DNA of 64,000 bases from Streptomyces phaeofaciens (GCF_014648915.1 NZ_BMSA01000004.1:310001-374000), one strand, 5' to 3'; shown: positions 42,596 through 52,080, numbered from the stretch's first letter. Program-made: numbers and translations. The notes: a model not told the origin generated them from the letters alone.

Positions 42596-43987
42596 ATGAT
42601 CGAATTACCGGACCTGGCTGTCGGCGGTCTGGCCGCCGGCACACTGTCCGCGCTCGCCCTCGCCGGCGGGATGCTGCGGTTACGACGGCAACAGATCCGG
42701 CAGCGCGCCGAGACCGCCGCGCTGCGCACCCAACTCGACGGCTCCTTACGGGCGTTCACGGCAGAGGTGGAGCACCTCGCCGCCCGCCGGGTGCCCGCGG
42801 CCGCGCGCCGGGTCGCCCATCCGCACACGGAAGTCCCGGGCCCGCTCCAGCCGTTGACCGTCGGCACGCCGACCGGGATCGCGCTGGAGAACGTCCTGCT
42901 GGCGCTCCAGGCCGAGGTGGCCGCCCAGCGCACCCGGGTGGACGCCGCGGCGCAGGCCGGGATGCGGGGCGCCACCCGGGAGATCCAGGCCGCTCTGTAT
43001 CGGCTCCAGGACGCCCTGCGCGGACTGCAACAGCGCTACGACGACCCGGAGTTGGCGCAGACCCTCTTCCGGCTGGACCACGAGAACGAGCAGTCGCTGC
43101 GCCGGGCGCAGGTCGCCGCCGTGGTGTGCGGGGCCTGGGTCGGACTGGCCCGTGAGGAGTCGCACCTGGTCGACGCGGTGACCGGCGGTCAGGCCCGGCT
43201 CGCCGGGTACCAGCGGGTCGAGGTCCACAACCACCTCGAAGCCGGCACGGCCCTGGTCTCGCACGCCGTGGAGCCGGTCGCCATCATCGTCGCCGAGCTG
43301 CTCGACAACGCGCTGCGCCACTCCTCCCCGGACACCGACGTCGTGGTGAGCCTGGAACACGTCCACCACGGCGTCTGCGTGACCGTCGACGACGCCGGCC
43401 TCGGCATGAACCGCGACGAACGCGACCGCGCCCAGCGGCTGGTGGCGGGCGACGAACCGATCCTGCTGACCGATCTGGGCGACCCGCCGCGCATGGGGCT
43501 GGCCGCGATCGGCCGGCTGACCCGGCAGTTCGACCTGGGCGTGGACCTCTCCTCGCCCTCCCCGTACGGCGGGGTGCGCGCGGTCCTGCGGGTCGACGCC
43601 CACCTCCTCAGCCGGATCGACCCCGAGAAGCGTCCCCCGGCCGCGAGCGCCCCGCGCACGACCCGCAGGCCCGCATCCGAACGGCCCGCCCCCGCGCACG
43701 CGTACGGGAGCGAGGGCCTCGGACCGGAGCCGGCCGGTCACCACGGACCCGGCGACACCGACGGGCTGCCGCAGCGCCGCCGCCGTGCCCGCGCCGCCGC
43801 CGCGGAGGCCACGCCGGCGGCCGCCGAGCCCGTCCGGCCGGCCCGCAGGCCGCAGGACGCGGCGGCCGCGCTCGGCGGCCTCCAGGCCGGGACCGCCGCC
43901 GCCCGCGCGGGCGCGGCCGAGTACCCCGCGGCGGGCGACGACGACACCGACCAGACCGACCACGCAGAAGGGGGAGCGGCCCGATGA
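42596..43987 (+). CDS. cvnA: Conservon sensor histidine-kinase-like protein (CvnA)
   Basis: A protein of 463 aa: an N-terminal membrane helix (DLAVGGLAAGTLSALALAGG), a long coiled-coil/dimerisation region, then an HATPase domain with N-box IIVAELLDNALRHSS (~250) and G-box around DDAGLGMNRDE and GLAAIGRLTRQF. It ends with a disordered basic Ala/Pro tail of ~95 residues. CvnA proteins bind ATP and assemble with CvnB-D at the membrane. It is the first of six genes that overlap by ATGA or GTGA, so translation is coupled. Confidence 0.9.
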   Translation: MIELPDLAVGGLAAGTLSALALAGGMLRLRRQQIRQRAETAALRTQLDGSLRAFTAEVEHLAARRVPAAARRVAHPHTEVPGPLQPLTVGTPTGIALENVLLALQAEVAAQRTRVDAAAQAGMRGATREIQAALYRLQDALRGLQQRYDDPELAQTLFRLDHENEQSLRRAQVAAVVCGAWVGLAREESHLVDAVTGGQARLAGYQRVEVHNHLEAGTALVSHAVEPVAIIVAELLDNALRHSSPDTDVVVSLEHVHHGVCVTVDDAGLGMNRDERDRAQRLVAGDEPILLTDLGDPPRMGLAAIGRLTRQFDLGVDLSSPSPYGGVRAVLRVDAHLLSRIDPEKRPPAASAPRTTRRPASERPAPAHAYGSEGLGPEPAGHHGPGDTDGLPQRRRRARAAAAEATPAAAEPVRPARRPQDAAAALGGLQAGTAAARAGAAEYPAAGDDDTDQTDHAEGGAAR

Positions 43988-44406
43988 CCAGCCGCAACAC
44001 GGGCGACACGGCATGGGTGCTGGAACCGATCCTCCAGGTGCCGCACGTGGTGGCCGCCGTCATGCTGACCCGGGACGGGCTCGTGACGGGGTACACCGAC
44101 GCGCTGTCGCAGCCGTCGGCCGAACGGGTCGCCGCCATCACCAGCACCGTGCAGGGGGCCTGCCGGACGGCGGCGGCCGCCTTCGCCGACCGGGAGAAGG
44201 CCGAGGTACGGCAGATCGTCATCGAGTCCGACCACGGCTATGTGCTGATCGTGCCGACCGACCACGGCACCTGTGTCGCCGCGTACGGGGACGGCGAGGT
44301 GCGCCTGGACCTGCTGGCGCACCGGGTCCACTCCCAGGTGGCACGACTGGGCGAGAAGGCCATGGCGGCCGCGCCCCGAGGAGCCGACGACACCGCGCCC
44401 GCATGA
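43984..44406 (+). CDS. cvnB: Conservon roadblock/LC7 protein (CvnB)
   Basis: A protein of 140 aa. It matches the roadblock fold: VLEPILQVPHVVAAVMLTRD, then SQPSAERVAAITSTVQG, IVIESDHGYVLIVPTDHG and LDLLAHRVHSQVARLGEKA. In conservons it bridges the sensor protein and the small GTPase CvnD and may act as its regulator, like MglB for MglA. The gene overlaps the ends of cvnA and cvnC by 4 bp each. Confidence 0.9.
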   Translation: MTSRNTGDTAWVLEPILQVPHVVAAVMLTRDGLVTGYTDALSQPSAERVAAITSTVQGACRTAAAAFADREKAEVRQIVIESDHGYVLIVPTDHGTCVAAYGDGEVRLDLLAHRVHSQVARLGEKAMAAAPRGADDTAPA

Positions 44407-44765
44407 CCGGCCGCCCGGCCGGCCGTCCCCTGGTTCCCGCCTATCTGTCGACCGGCGGAGTGACCCGGCCCAGCCGCCCCCACATGGAACGGCTGACCGT
44501 CCTGGCGCTCGGCGGCGAACCCCGGCCCACCGGACTGCCCGCCGCCGCGCTCGCCCTGCTGGACGCCCTGGAGGGCGGCTCGCTGGCGGTGGTGGAGGCG
44601 GCGGCGCTGCTGCGGCTGCCGGTGTCCGCGGTGCGGGTGCTGGCGGCCGACCTCGTCGACCGGAACCTGGTCCTCGCCCGTGCGCCGATCCCGCCCGCCG
44701 AACGGTTCGACCCCGACCTGCTGAAGAGAGTGGCCGATGGCCTTCGCGCCCTCAAGCGCGCCTAG
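44403..44765 (+). CDS. cvnC: Conservon DUF742 protein (CvnC)
   Basis: A protein of 120 aa of the DUF742 family. The N-terminus RPLVPAYLSTGGVTRPSRPH is typical, with a winged-helix-like DALEGGSLAVVEAAALLRLP and VRVLAADLVDRNLVLA in the centre. Function is unknown, but in conservons it sits with CvnA, CvnB and CvnD. Its last 29 bp overlap the start of cvnD, which is unusually long for coupling and suggests cvnD may start later. Confidence 0.9.
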   Translation: MTGRPAGRPLVPAYLSTGGVTRPSRPHMERLTVLALGGEPRPTGLPAAALALLDALEGGSLAVVEAAALLRLPVSAVRVLAADLVDRNLVLARAPIPPAERFDPDLLKRVADGLRALKRA

Positions 44766-45360
44766 CGCAAGCTCCCCCCATGGCATCCATCTGCCGGACA
44801 CCGCCCGCGAACTGGTGAAGATCCTGGTCGCGGGGCCGTTCGGGGTGGGCAAGACGACCCTGATCGACTCCGTGTCCGAAATCCGGCCCCTGCACACCGA
44901 GGAGCACCTGAGCGAGGCGTCCGCCGAGGTGGACGACCTGGCCGGGGTGCGGGACAAGACGACGACCACCGTCGCCATCGACTTCGGCCGGCTCAGCCTG
45001 CCCGGCGGGGTGGTGCTGTACCTGTTCGGCACCCCCGGGCAGGAGCGGTTCCGGGCGCTGTGGGACGACATCGCCCACGGGGCGCTCGGCGCGCTCGTCC
45101 TGGTGGACAGCCGCCGGATCGACGCGTCCTTCGGCGTGCTGGGGCTGGTGGAGGAGAGCGGGCTGCCGTACGCGGTCGCCTTCAACGACTTCCCGGACGC
45201 GCCCCGGCACCACGGCGTGCAAGAGCTGCGCCGCGCCCTGGACCTGGAGCCGGGGACGCCCATGGTGACCTGCGACGCGCGGGACGCGAACTCCTCGATC
45301 GACGCGCTGCTCGCGCTGGTCGACCATCTGATCAGCCGTGACCCCGTGGAGGCCCGGTGA
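44737..45360 (+). CDS. cvnD: Conservon small GTPase (CvnD)
   Basis: A protein of 207 aa. Walker A is GPFGVGKTT (33-41), the switch-II/DxxG equivalent is FGTPGQERF, and the later FNDFPDA takes the place of the usual NKxD base motif. It is a prokaryotic Ras/MglA-like GTPase whose activity is set by CvnB. The start at ATG 44737 overlaps cvnC by 29 bp. Expected role: a molecular switch with CvnA; the following P450s are probably its outputs or partners. Confidence 0.9.
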   Translation: MAFAPSSAPSASSPHGIHLPDTARELVKILVAGPFGVGKTTLIDSVSEIRPLHTEEHLSEASAEVDDLAGVRDKTTTTVAIDFGRLSLPGGVVLYLFGTPGQERFRALWDDIAHGALGALVLVDSRRIDASFGVLGLVEESGLPYAVAFNDFPDAPRHHGVQELRRALDLEPGTPMVTCDARDANSSIDALLALVDHLISRDPVEAR

Positions 45361-46610
45361 CCACCTATCCCCCGGACCGGCGGGACTTCTCGCGCTCGGC
45401 GCCGGTGCGCCTGTGGGAGGACGGCTTCGCCTCGGATCCCCGGCACTACTACGGCGCCCTTCGCGCCCAGGGCCCCGTCGGCTGGGCGGAGCTGGCGCCC
45501 GGGGTGCCGGCCTACCTGGTCACGGACCGGCGGGCCGCGCTGGAGGTGCTGCACGACGAGGAGACGTTCTCGCACGACCCGCGGGCGTGGGAGGAGACCG
45601 TCCCCGCCGACTCCCCGGTGCTCGGCATGATGCGCTGGCGGCCCAACGCGCTGTTCGCCGACGGTGCCGCCCACGTCCGCTACCGCACCACGCTGCTCGA
45701 CGTGTTCGACCTGGTCGAGCCGTACGACCTGCGGGCGCGGGTGCAGCGGGCGGCGCGGCTGCTGGCGGACCGGATCGGGCCGCGCGGGGAGGCCGATCTG
45801 GTCGGGGACTTCTCGCGGCCGCTGCTGGCGCTGGTCCTCAACGACCTGTTCGGGCTGCCGGACAGCCAGGGCGACCGGCTCAACCGGGGCCTCGGCAAGA
45901 TGATGGAGGGCGGGGCGCAGGCCGCGCAGGGCGAGGCGGAGTACGCGGGGTACGTGCTGGACCTGATCGCCGCCAAGGCCGAGCGGCGCGGGGAGGACCT
46001 GCCGAGCCGGCTGCTCGACCATCCGGCCCGGCTGACCCAGGAGGAGGTCACCTGGCAGGTGTTCCTCACCCTCGGCGCCGGGTACGAGCCGACGGCGAAC
46101 CTGCTCTCCAACACCCTCTCGCGGATCCTGGGCAACCCGGCCTACTACTCCACCCTCACCAGCGGCGCCCGTCCGGTCATGGACGCGGTCGTCGAGGTGC
46201 TGCACCACGAGACACCGCTGGCCAACTACGGCATCTACTACGCCCGCAGACCCGTGTCGTTCCACGGGGTGTGGCTGCGCGAGACGGTGCCGGTGGTGGT
46301 GTCGTACGGGGCGCTCGGCCACTTCGCCGAGCAGGAGGCCGCCCCTGACCGGCATCCCGGCGACGCCTCGCACCTGTCGTGGGGCGCGGGTCCGCACTCC
46401 TGTCCGGTGAAGCAGCACACGCTGCTGATCGTCACCGAGGCGATCGAGCGGCTCACCCAGTGGCTGCCCGACCTCGATCCCGTGCTGCCGCGCGAGCGGC
46501 TCAGCTGGCGGCCGGGGCCGTTCCACCGCTCGCTGACCGCGCTGCCGGTCCGATTCAGTCCTCGCTCCCCCGCATCCGAACCGCCAGACCAGCCAGGAGT
46601 TCCGTCGTGA
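45357..46610 (+). CDS. cvnE: Conservon cytochrome P450 without the ExxR motif (CYP157-like)
   Basis: A protein of 417 aa starting at GTG 45357 (overlapping the cvnD stop). The I-helix is [12 protein letters not shown] and the heme thiolate loop is [13 protein letters not shown] (Cys349). The K-helix reads VVEVLHHE, so the usual E-x-x-R is E280-V-L-H283. The Arg that helps stabilise the heme pocket is therefore missing. This fits the CYP157 family of streptomycete conservons, which is known to lack ExxR. It may be a redox-sensing or heme-binding partner of the next P450. Confidence 0.88.
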   Translation: MTTYPPDRRDFSRSAPVRLWEDGFASDPRHYYGALRAQGPVGWAELAPGVPAYLVTDRRAALEVLHDEETFSHDPRAWEETVPADSPVLGMMRWRPNALFADGAAHVRYRTTLLDVFDLVEPYDLRARVQRAARLLADRIGPRGEADLVGDFSRPLLALVLNDLFGLPDSQGDRLNRGLGKMMEGGAQAAQGEAEYAGYVLDLIAAKAERRGEDLPSRLLDHPARLTQEEVTWQVFLTLGAGYEPTANLLSNTLSRILGNPAYYSTLTSGARPVMDAVVEVLHHETPLANYGIYYARRPVSFHGVWLRETVPVVVSYGALGHFAEQEAAPDRHPGDASHLSWGAGPHSCPVKQHTLLIVTEAIERLTQWLPDLDPVLPRERLSWRPGPFHRSLTALPVRFSPRSPASEPPDQPGVPS

Positions 46611-47824
46611 CCGTGACCGACCGCTTCGTCCTCGACCCGCTGGGCGCCGACATCCCCGCCGAGAGCGCCCGGCTGCGCGCCCTGGGCCCGATCGTGCCCG
46701 TGGAGCTGCCCGGCGGCATCCCGGCCTGGGCGCCCACCGGCTACGACACGCTGAAGGAGCTGATCCTCGACCCGCGGGTCAGCAAGGACCCCCGGCAGCA
46801 CTGGCGGCTCTGGCCGGAGCTGGGCGAACACCCGTCCTGGGGCTGGATCCTCGGCTGGGTCGGCGTGGTCAACATGCTGTCCACGTACGGCGCCGACCAC
46901 GCCCGGCTGCGCAAACTGGTGGCGCCGAGCTTCACGCACCGGCGCACCGAGGCGCTGCGGGAACGGGTCGAGGCGATCACCAAGGAGCTGCTGGAGGGTC
47001 TCGACGCCGGCGGTGACGTGGTGGACCTGAAGGCGGGCTTCGCGCATCCGCTGCCGCTGCGGATCATCTGCGAACTGTTCGGGGTGCCCGAGGAGATGCG
47101 GGGCGACACCGCCGCGCTGATCGCGGCGATCATGGACACCTCGGACCCGAGCCCGGAGCACGCCGCGTTCGTGCAGGAGCGGATCGGCACGGTGCTGGGC
47201 GGGCTCATCGCCCACAAGAGCGAGCATCCCGGCGACGACATGACGACCGAACTGATCCGGGTCCGCGACGAGGACGGCGACCGGCTCAGCGGCGAGGAAC
47301 TCATGTACACGCTGCTGCTGGTGATCGGCGCCGGGTTCGAGACGACCGTGAACCTCATCGGGAACGCGGTGGTGGCGCTGCTGCGGCGGCCGGAGCAGCT
47401 GGCGGCCGTACGGCGCGGGGAGATCGGCTGGGACGCGGTGGTGGACGAGACCCTGCGCGCGCATCCGTCGATCGCCTCGCTGCCGCTGCGTTTCGCGGTG
47501 AGCGACCTGACGGTCGGCGATGTCACCGTTCCCGCCGGGGACGCGATCATCACGACGTACGCGGCCGCCGGGCTGGACCCGGAGCACTACGGGGCGGACG
47601 CGGACGTGTTCGACGCGACGCGCGGGGCGGACGATCATCTGGCGTTCGGGATCGGTGTGCACCGGTGCATCGGCGCGCCGCTGGCCCGGATGGAGGCGCT
47701 GACCGCGCTCCCCGCCCTGTTCGAGCGGTTCCCGCGGCTGCGGGCGGCCGACGGGGAGCTGCGCCAGGTGCCGTCGTTCATCGCGTTCGGCTGGCAGGAG
47801 ATCCCGGTCCGGCTGCGGGACTGA
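46607..47824 (+). CDS. cvnF: Conservon cytochrome P450 (CYP154-like)
   Basis: A protein of 405 aa from GTG 46607, with AGGAG at 46595-46599. The canonical motifs are present: I-helix [10 protein letters not shown]-helix E281-T-L-R284, PERF-like region, and heme loop [14 protein letters not shown] (Cys354). It resembles the CYP154 family that is paired with CYP157 in several S. coelicolor conservons. Such enzymes hydroxylate small or steroid-like molecules with ferredoxin; no ferredoxin gene is next to it. Substrate unknown. Confidence 0.9.
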   Translation: MTVTDRFVLDPLGADIPAESARLRALGPIVPVELPGGIPAWAPTGYDTLKELILDPRVSKDPRQHWRLWPELGEHPSWGWILGWVGVVNMLSTYGADHARLRKLVAPSFTHRRTEALRERVEAITKELLEGLDAGGDVVDLKAGFAHPLPLRIICELFGVPEEMRGDTAALIAAIMDTSDPSPEHAAFVQERIGTVLGGLIAHKSEHPGDDMTTELIRVRDEDGDRLSGEELMYTLLLVIGAGFETTVNLIGNAVVALLRRPEQLAAVRRGEIGWDAVVDETLRAHPSIASLPLRFAVSDLTVGDVTVPAGDAIITTYAAAGLDPEHYGADADVFDATRGADDHLAFGIGVHRCIGAPLARMEALTALPALFERFPRLRAADGELRQVPSFIAFGWQEIPVRLRD

Positions 47825-47877
47825 GGCGCGAGGGGGCGGTGGCTCCGGGCACGGGGCGCGCGGGTTCCGGGACGCGC

Positions 47878-47903
47878 GGGTGCGGGGCACGGGTGCGGGG
47901 CAC
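47878..47903. repeat. 13-bp tandem repeat after the P450 operon
   Basis: gggtgcggggcac occurs twice in tandem and is followed by a partial third copy and related GGGTGCG runs up to 47937. It lies in the untranslated end of the conservon. Confidence 0.65.
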
Positions 47904-48033
47904 GGGTGCGCGGGGGCATACGGGTGCGGGGGTGCGACCAGTCCCCCGTGCCGGTCGCATCCCCGCCGTGCTGGAACCTACGCGCCGGGCGAGCGGCTTG
48001 TGAATCGTGTCGATGCCCGTTCTGCGGCGCCGA

Positions 48034-48059
48034 GGACTCACCTGTGCACAGGTGAGTCC
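48034..48059. terminator. Perfect 26-bp palindrome between convergent genes
   Basis: 48034-48046 (GGACTCACCTGTG) is exactly reverse-complementary to 48047-48059. Folded as RNA it gives an 11-bp stem with a four-base TGCA core. It lies 9 bp from the PucR gene's stop, so a two-way terminator is most likely; an operator for a dimeric protein is the alternative. Confidence 0.7.
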
Positions 48060-48067
48060 GGAAGGCC

Positions 48068-49573
48068 CTATTCCGCTCCTGGCCGGAGGGCTCCGCGCAG
48101 ATCGGGCTGGTCGAGGTCACGCGTCGCCAGATGGGCGAGGACGACTTCGTAGAGGTCGCTGCCGGAGGCCAGGAGCTGGCGTTCGAGCACGGGTTCGGCG
48201 CTGCGGACGTGCTCACGCACGGTCTGGGCGTGCACACCGAGCAGCTGCGCGGCCCGTTCGGCGTTGCCGCCCGCGGCGATCCAGGTGCGCAGGGTGCGGC
48301 GCAGGTCGCGGCCGTCGGTGTCCAGGCGGGCCAGCAGATCCTGTCCCCAGGTGGCCAGGGCGGGCCCGGTGAGCAGGTCGCCGAGCCGGGCGGTCGCTGC
48401 CGCGCCGCCCGCGCGCTCCTCGGTGAAGCCGACCTGGGTGTTGAGGGCGAGATGGACGGTGGCCCGGACGGTGAGGTCGGAGAAGTCGGTGCCCAGCAGG
48501 TTCTCGACCCGTTCCATCCGGGCGCGGACCGTGTTGCGGCTGACGCCCAGCACCTTCGCCGCGCTGACGGCGGTGAACTCCAGGCCGAGCCGGGTGGTGG
48601 CGAGGAGTTCGGCGCGGGTGTGGTGCGGCAGGGTGTCGAGGGGGCGCAGCAGCCGGGTCGTCCAGGTGGCCAGCACCTCCGGATCCATCAGGCGCTCGGG
48701 ATGGGTGCGCTCGGCGTAGACGGCCCGGTGGTCGGGGCGGAAGCGGGCGACGGCGAGGGCGCTGACGGCCTGCCCGTAGGCGGTGGCGGTGCTGGCGAGG
48801 CTGTGCCGGGTGCTGCCGCCGAGGTAGGCGTCGGGGGTGCGGTCGCACAGGGCCCACAGGGCGGCGGCCGAGGTGTCGTCCGGGGTGACGACGATGACGT
48901 GGCCGTCCATGGCGGGGCAGCGGACGACGAGGGCCTCGTCGCAGGTGGCCGCGAGGCAGTCCTCGGCGAGGCGGTCGCGGTCGGCGGGGGCGCTCTCGAC
49001 GACGTAGACGCAGGCGGTGTCGGTGTCGAGCAGGCCGGGCCACAGGCCGGCGGCGACCCGGCGGGCGGCGACGATGTCCTCGACCATGAGGAGCTGGAGG
49101 ATGGCGAGGCGCAGGTCGGAGGTGGCGCGGGCGAGGCGGTGTCCGGTGGCGGCGGTCTGCCGGGCGCGCAGCACCAGCTCGAGGACGGTCGCGGTGTGCG
49201 TGACGATGTCGGCGGCGCGCCGGTCGAAGGGAGCCGTACGGGAGACGGTGAGCACGCCCGTCGAGGCGGGGGCCGGCAGGGCGACCCCGATCAGCCGGGC
49301 GAAGCGGCCGTCGCCCTCCCAGGCGGCGGAGGCGATGCGGCCGGAGAGGATGTCGGCGGCCGGGCCCTGGTCGAGCGGCTGCTGCGTTCCGGCGAGCGGG
49401 GTGCCGGTGTCGTCGACCAGGCACACGGTCGCGTCGAGCGTGCGTGCCAGCCAGTCGGTGATCCTGCGGAGGTCCGACCTGCTGGGGCGCAGGTGGTCGA
49501 GGAGTTCCCGCGCCCACGTCGGGTCGGCGCCCGTCACCTCGGTGTCGCGGTTCCCGTCGTCCCGGCCGGTCAT
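48068..49573 (-). CDS. PucR-type regulator with two C-terminal helix-turn-helix units
   Basis: A protein of 501 aa from ATG 49573 with GAGGAGAG upstream. The first part has a GAF-like sensor region (ITDWLARTLDATVCLVDDTG), a middle helical part and a HTH_30 type motif (AAKVLGVSRNTVRARMERVE near 345). A second, similar motif (AAQLLGVHAQTVREHVRSAE) lies ~95 residues later. PucR proteins regulate purine, amino-acid or secondary metabolism. Two HTH units in one chain are unusual. It is convergent with the conservon. Confidence 0.85.
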   Translation of the reverse strand: MTGRDDGNRDTEVTGADPTWARELLDHLRPSRSDLRRITDWLARTLDATVCLVDDTGTPLAGTQQPLDQGPAADILSGRIASAAWEGDGRFARLIGVALPAPASTGVLTVSRTAPFDRRAADIVTHTATVLELVLRARQTAATGHRLARATSDLRLAILQLLMVEDIVAARRVAAGLWPGLLDTDTACVYVVESAPADRDRLAEDCLAATCDEALVVRCPAMDGHVIVVTPDDTSAAALWALCDRTPDAYLGGSTRHSLASTATAYGQAVSALAVARFRPDHRAVYAERTHPERLMDPEVLATWTTRLLRPLDTLPHHTRAELLATTRLGLEFTAVSAAKVLGVSRNTVRARMERVENLLGTDFSDLTVRATVHLALNTQVGFTEERAGGAAATARLGDLLTGPALATWGQDLLARLDTDGRDLRRTLRTWIAAGGNAERAAQLLGVHAQTVREHVRSAEPVLERQLLASGSDLYEVVLAHLATRDLDQPDLRGALRPGAE

Positions 49574-49855
49574 GCGCGTGCTCTCCTCGTCCCTCCGGCC
49601 CCCGCGGGCCGAACCAGTCATTTCGGTCGGGGACGTTACCTCACCGGGCCGAAAGGTCCGAGGCCCGTGGGCCGGAGCGGTCCGGCGGACCCCGGTGGCG
49701 GCCCCGGCGCGCGCGTGGGCATAGATATGCGGGCGAAGGCATGGCGCCCGGACGTCTGGGCGGCCCGGCCGTCCCGGACGTACCATGACTCCGTCCGCCC
49801 GCCCGCGACCTCGCAGGTCAGCGGCCCTTCGCAGACGAACGGGAGAGCACCCGCC

Positions 49856-50449
49856 GTGGCCCATCTGCGCGCTGCCCAGAAGGAGATGACCCGTCGGCTG
49901 CTGCTGTCGACGGCGCTGGAGCTGTTCGAGGCGCGCGGCTACGCGGGGACGACGGTCGACGACATCGCCAAGGCGGCGGGCACCACACGGGTGACGTTCT
50001 ACGCCTACTTCCCCTCCCGGACGGCGCTGATGAAGGCGCTCTTCGAGGAACTCGACCGGTTGCTGGCGGAGCGGGAGGGGGCCGCGGACCTGGTCACGGT
50101 GGTCCGCGCGGGACAGCGCGACGGGTTCGGGATCTGGCTGACCGCCGTCTCCCGGCAGTGGCCCCGGATCCGGCCGTACGTCCTGGCCGCGCACGAGGCC
50201 GCCGCCGTGGATCCGGAGGTGCGGGAGCTGGTCGAGGGGTGGTTCGACGGGGTGGTCCACGACATCGAGGCCGGCCTCGACCAGGCGGGCCGGTTCGATC
50301 CGGACTCCCGGCGCACCCGCGGCTTCCTGGCGCTCGCCCAGCTGGACCAGCTGGGCCGGCACTGGATGCGGCACGGCTGGCGGACGGACCCGGCGACGGC
50401 ACTGGGGGTGCTCACGGACAGCTGGACGCAGCTGCTGGGAGACGGGTGA
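49856..50449 (+). CDS. TetR-family transcriptional regulator
   Basis: A protein of 197 aa from GTG 49856, preceded by GGGAGAG. The HTH (RLLLSTALELFEARGYAGTT through TRVTFYAYFPSRTALMKALF) covers ~12-60. The C-terminal domain has WPRIRPYVLAAHEAAAVDPE and DQLGRHWMRHGWRTDP. It is divergent from the PucR gene (~280 bp apart), which is a likely target. The next gene is an unrelated YciO-like gene on the same strand. Confidence 0.88.
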   Translation: MAHLRAAQKEMTRRLLLSTALELFEARGYAGTTVDDIAKAAGTTRVTFYAYFPSRTALMKALFEELDRLLAEREGAADLVTVVRAGQRDGFGIWLTAVSRQWPRIRPYVLAAHEAAAVDPEVRELVEGWFDGVVHDIEAGLDQAGRFDPDSRRTRGFLALAQLDQLGRHWMRHGWRTDPATALGVLTDSWTQLLGDG

Positions 50450-50510
50450 GCGGCGGACACCGTGAGCGGCCGGGGACCGTACGGTTCCCGCCACGGCATA
50501 AGCTCGGCCA

Positions 50511-51131
50511 ATGGCCAAGTACTACGACGTGCACCCCGACAATCCCCAGCCGCGCACCATCTCCCAGGTGGCGCAGGCCATCCGGGACGACGCGCTGATC
50601 GCGTACCCGACGGACTCCTGCTACGCCCTGGGCTGCCGGCTGGGCAGCAAGAACGGCATCGACCGGATCCGGGCCATCCGCAAGCTGGACGACCGGCACC
50701 ACTTCACGCTCGTGTGCCAGGACTTCGCGCAGCTCGGCCAGTTCGTGCGGGTGGACAACGACGTGTTCCGCGCGATCAAGGCGACGACGCCCGGCAGCTA
50801 CACCTTCATCCTCCCGGCGACCCGGGAGGTGCCGCGCATGCTCCAGCACCCGAAGAAGAAGACGGTGGGCGTGCGCATCCCCGACCATGTCGTCACCCAG
50901 GCCCTGCTCGCCGAACTCGGTGAACCGCTGCTGTCCAGCACGCTGTTGCTGCCGGGCGAGGAGGAACCGATGACCCAGGGCTGGCAGATCAAGGACGAGC
51001 TGGACCATCTGGTGGACGCCGTGCTCGACTCCGGGGACTGCGGCACCGAGCCGACCACGGTGATCGACTTCTCCGAGGGCGAGGCCGAGGTCGTGCGGCA
51101 CGGGGCGGGGGACGCCTCACGGTTCGAGTGA
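50511..51131 (+). CDS. YciO/Sua5-type threonylcarbamoyl-AMP synthase-like protein
   Basis: A protein of 206 aa with the YrdC fold: AYPTDSCYALGCRLGSKNGI (nucleotide/threonine pocket), IRKLDDRHHFTLVC, PGSYTFILPATREVPR and KKTVGVRIPDH. It belongs to the YciO group rather than the essential TsaC; those enzymes make threonylcarbamoyl-AMP for t6A in tRNA. ATG 50511 starts at the motif. It lies 61 bp after the TetR gene on the same strand. Whether it acts on tRNA is unknown. Confidence 0.88.
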   Translation: MAKYYDVHPDNPQPRTISQVAQAIRDDALIAYPTDSCYALGCRLGSKNGIDRIRAIRKLDDRHHFTLVCQDFAQLGQFVRVDNDVFRAIKATTPGSYTFILPATREVPRMLQHPKKKTVGVRIPDHVVTQALLAELGEPLLSSTLLLPGEEEPMTQGWQIKDELDHLVDAVLDSGDCGTEPTTVIDFSEGEAEVVRHGAGDASRFE

Positions 51132-51240
51132 GGCACGGGGGTCCTCACGACCGGTTCCGTGGTACCTGCAACGATGGGCGCGGAACCGCATCGCCAGGCG
51201 GAACCACCGCCCGCCGTGAACCGCGCAGAGAGGCACCCCC

Positions 51241-51996
51241 ATGACCTCCGTACAGGGATCAGCCGTGGACATCCGCACCGAGGACGGTGTCGCGGACGCC
51301 TACCTCGCCCGTCCCGCCGACGGGTCGCCCCGTCCGGGTGTGCTGCTGTACCAGGACGCGTTCGGGCTGCGCCCGCATCTGCGGGCGATGGCCGACCGGC
51401 TCGCCGAGGCCGGGTACACGGTGCTGGTCCCCAACGTGTTCTACCGTCACGGGCGCGCCCCGGTCGTGGAGTTGCCCGAGTTCATCGACCCGGCGGCCCG
51501 GCCGGAGATCTTCGGCGCCCTGACGCCGGTCATCCGGTCCCTCACCACCGAACGGGCCATGCGGGACGCGGACGCGTATCTGCGGTGGCTGGAGGAGAGC
51601 CCGCTGGTCACGGACGGTCCGGTCGCGCTGACCGGGTACTGCATGGGCGCCCGGCTCGCGCTGCTGACCGCCGGCACCCACCCGGAGCGGGTGGCGGCGG
51701 CGGCCGGCTTCCACGGCGGGCGGCTCGCGACCGACGCGCCGGACAGCCCGCATCTGGTGGCCGGCCGGATCACCGCGGAGCTGTACTTCGGCCACGCGGA
51801 CCACGACGCGTCCCTGCCGCCCGAGCAGATCCGGCTCCTGGCCGACACCCTCACCGAGGCCGGCGTACGCCATCGCTGCGAGGTCTACGAGGGCGCCCAC
51901 CACGGCTTCACCCAGGCCGACACCGCCGCGTACGACGAGAAGGGCGCTGAGCGTCACTGGTCGGCGCTGCTTGACCTGCTGAAGCGGACGTTCTGA
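51241..51996 (+). CDS. Dienelactone hydrolase family protein
   Basis: A cytoplasmic alpha/beta hydrolase of 251 aa. The nucleophile is Cys134 in GYCMGARLA, typical of dienelactone hydrolases (Cys-Asp-His). The Asp is in FGHADHDASLP and the His in GAHHGFTQAD. It opens lactones or related esters during aromatic catabolism; the exact substrate is unknown. It is followed 8 bp later by a terminator with a T-rich tail. Confidence 0.9.
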   Translation: MTSVQGSAVDIRTEDGVADAYLARPADGSPRPGVLLYQDAFGLRPHLRAMADRLAEAGYTVLVPNVFYRHGRAPVVELPEFIDPAARPEIFGALTPVIRSLTTERAMRDADAYLRWLEESPLVTDGPVALTGYCMGARLALLTAGTHPERVAAAAGFHGGRLATDAPDSPHLVAGRITAELYFGHADHDASLPPEQIRLLADTLTEAGVRHRCEVYEGAHHGFTQADTAAYDEKGAERHWSALLDLLKRTF

Positions 51997-52004
51997 CGGC
52001 ACGG

Positions 52005-52033
52005 GCGCCCGGGCCCGGCGGCGGCCCGGGCGC
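52005..52033 (+). terminator. Terminator with T-rich tail after the dienelactone hydrolase
   Basis: An 11-bp perfect stem pairs 52005-52015 (GCGCCCGGGCC) with 52023-52033; the loop is CGGCGGC. TCTCTTCTGT follows directly, giving a typical intrinsic terminator. Confidence 0.8.
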
Positions 52034-52051
52034 TCTCTTCTGTCCGAATCA

Positions 52052-52080
52052 TTGACATGCACACACCTCAGTGCGACTTT
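52052..52080 (+). promoter_or_regulatory. Promoter of the GH64 glucanase gene
   Basis: A TTGACA -35 box is at 52052-52057 and a GACTTT -10-like box at 52075-52080, with a 17-bp spacer. The operator at 52079-52094 begins at the end of the -10, so repression would be by blocking the polymerase. Confidence 0.6.
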
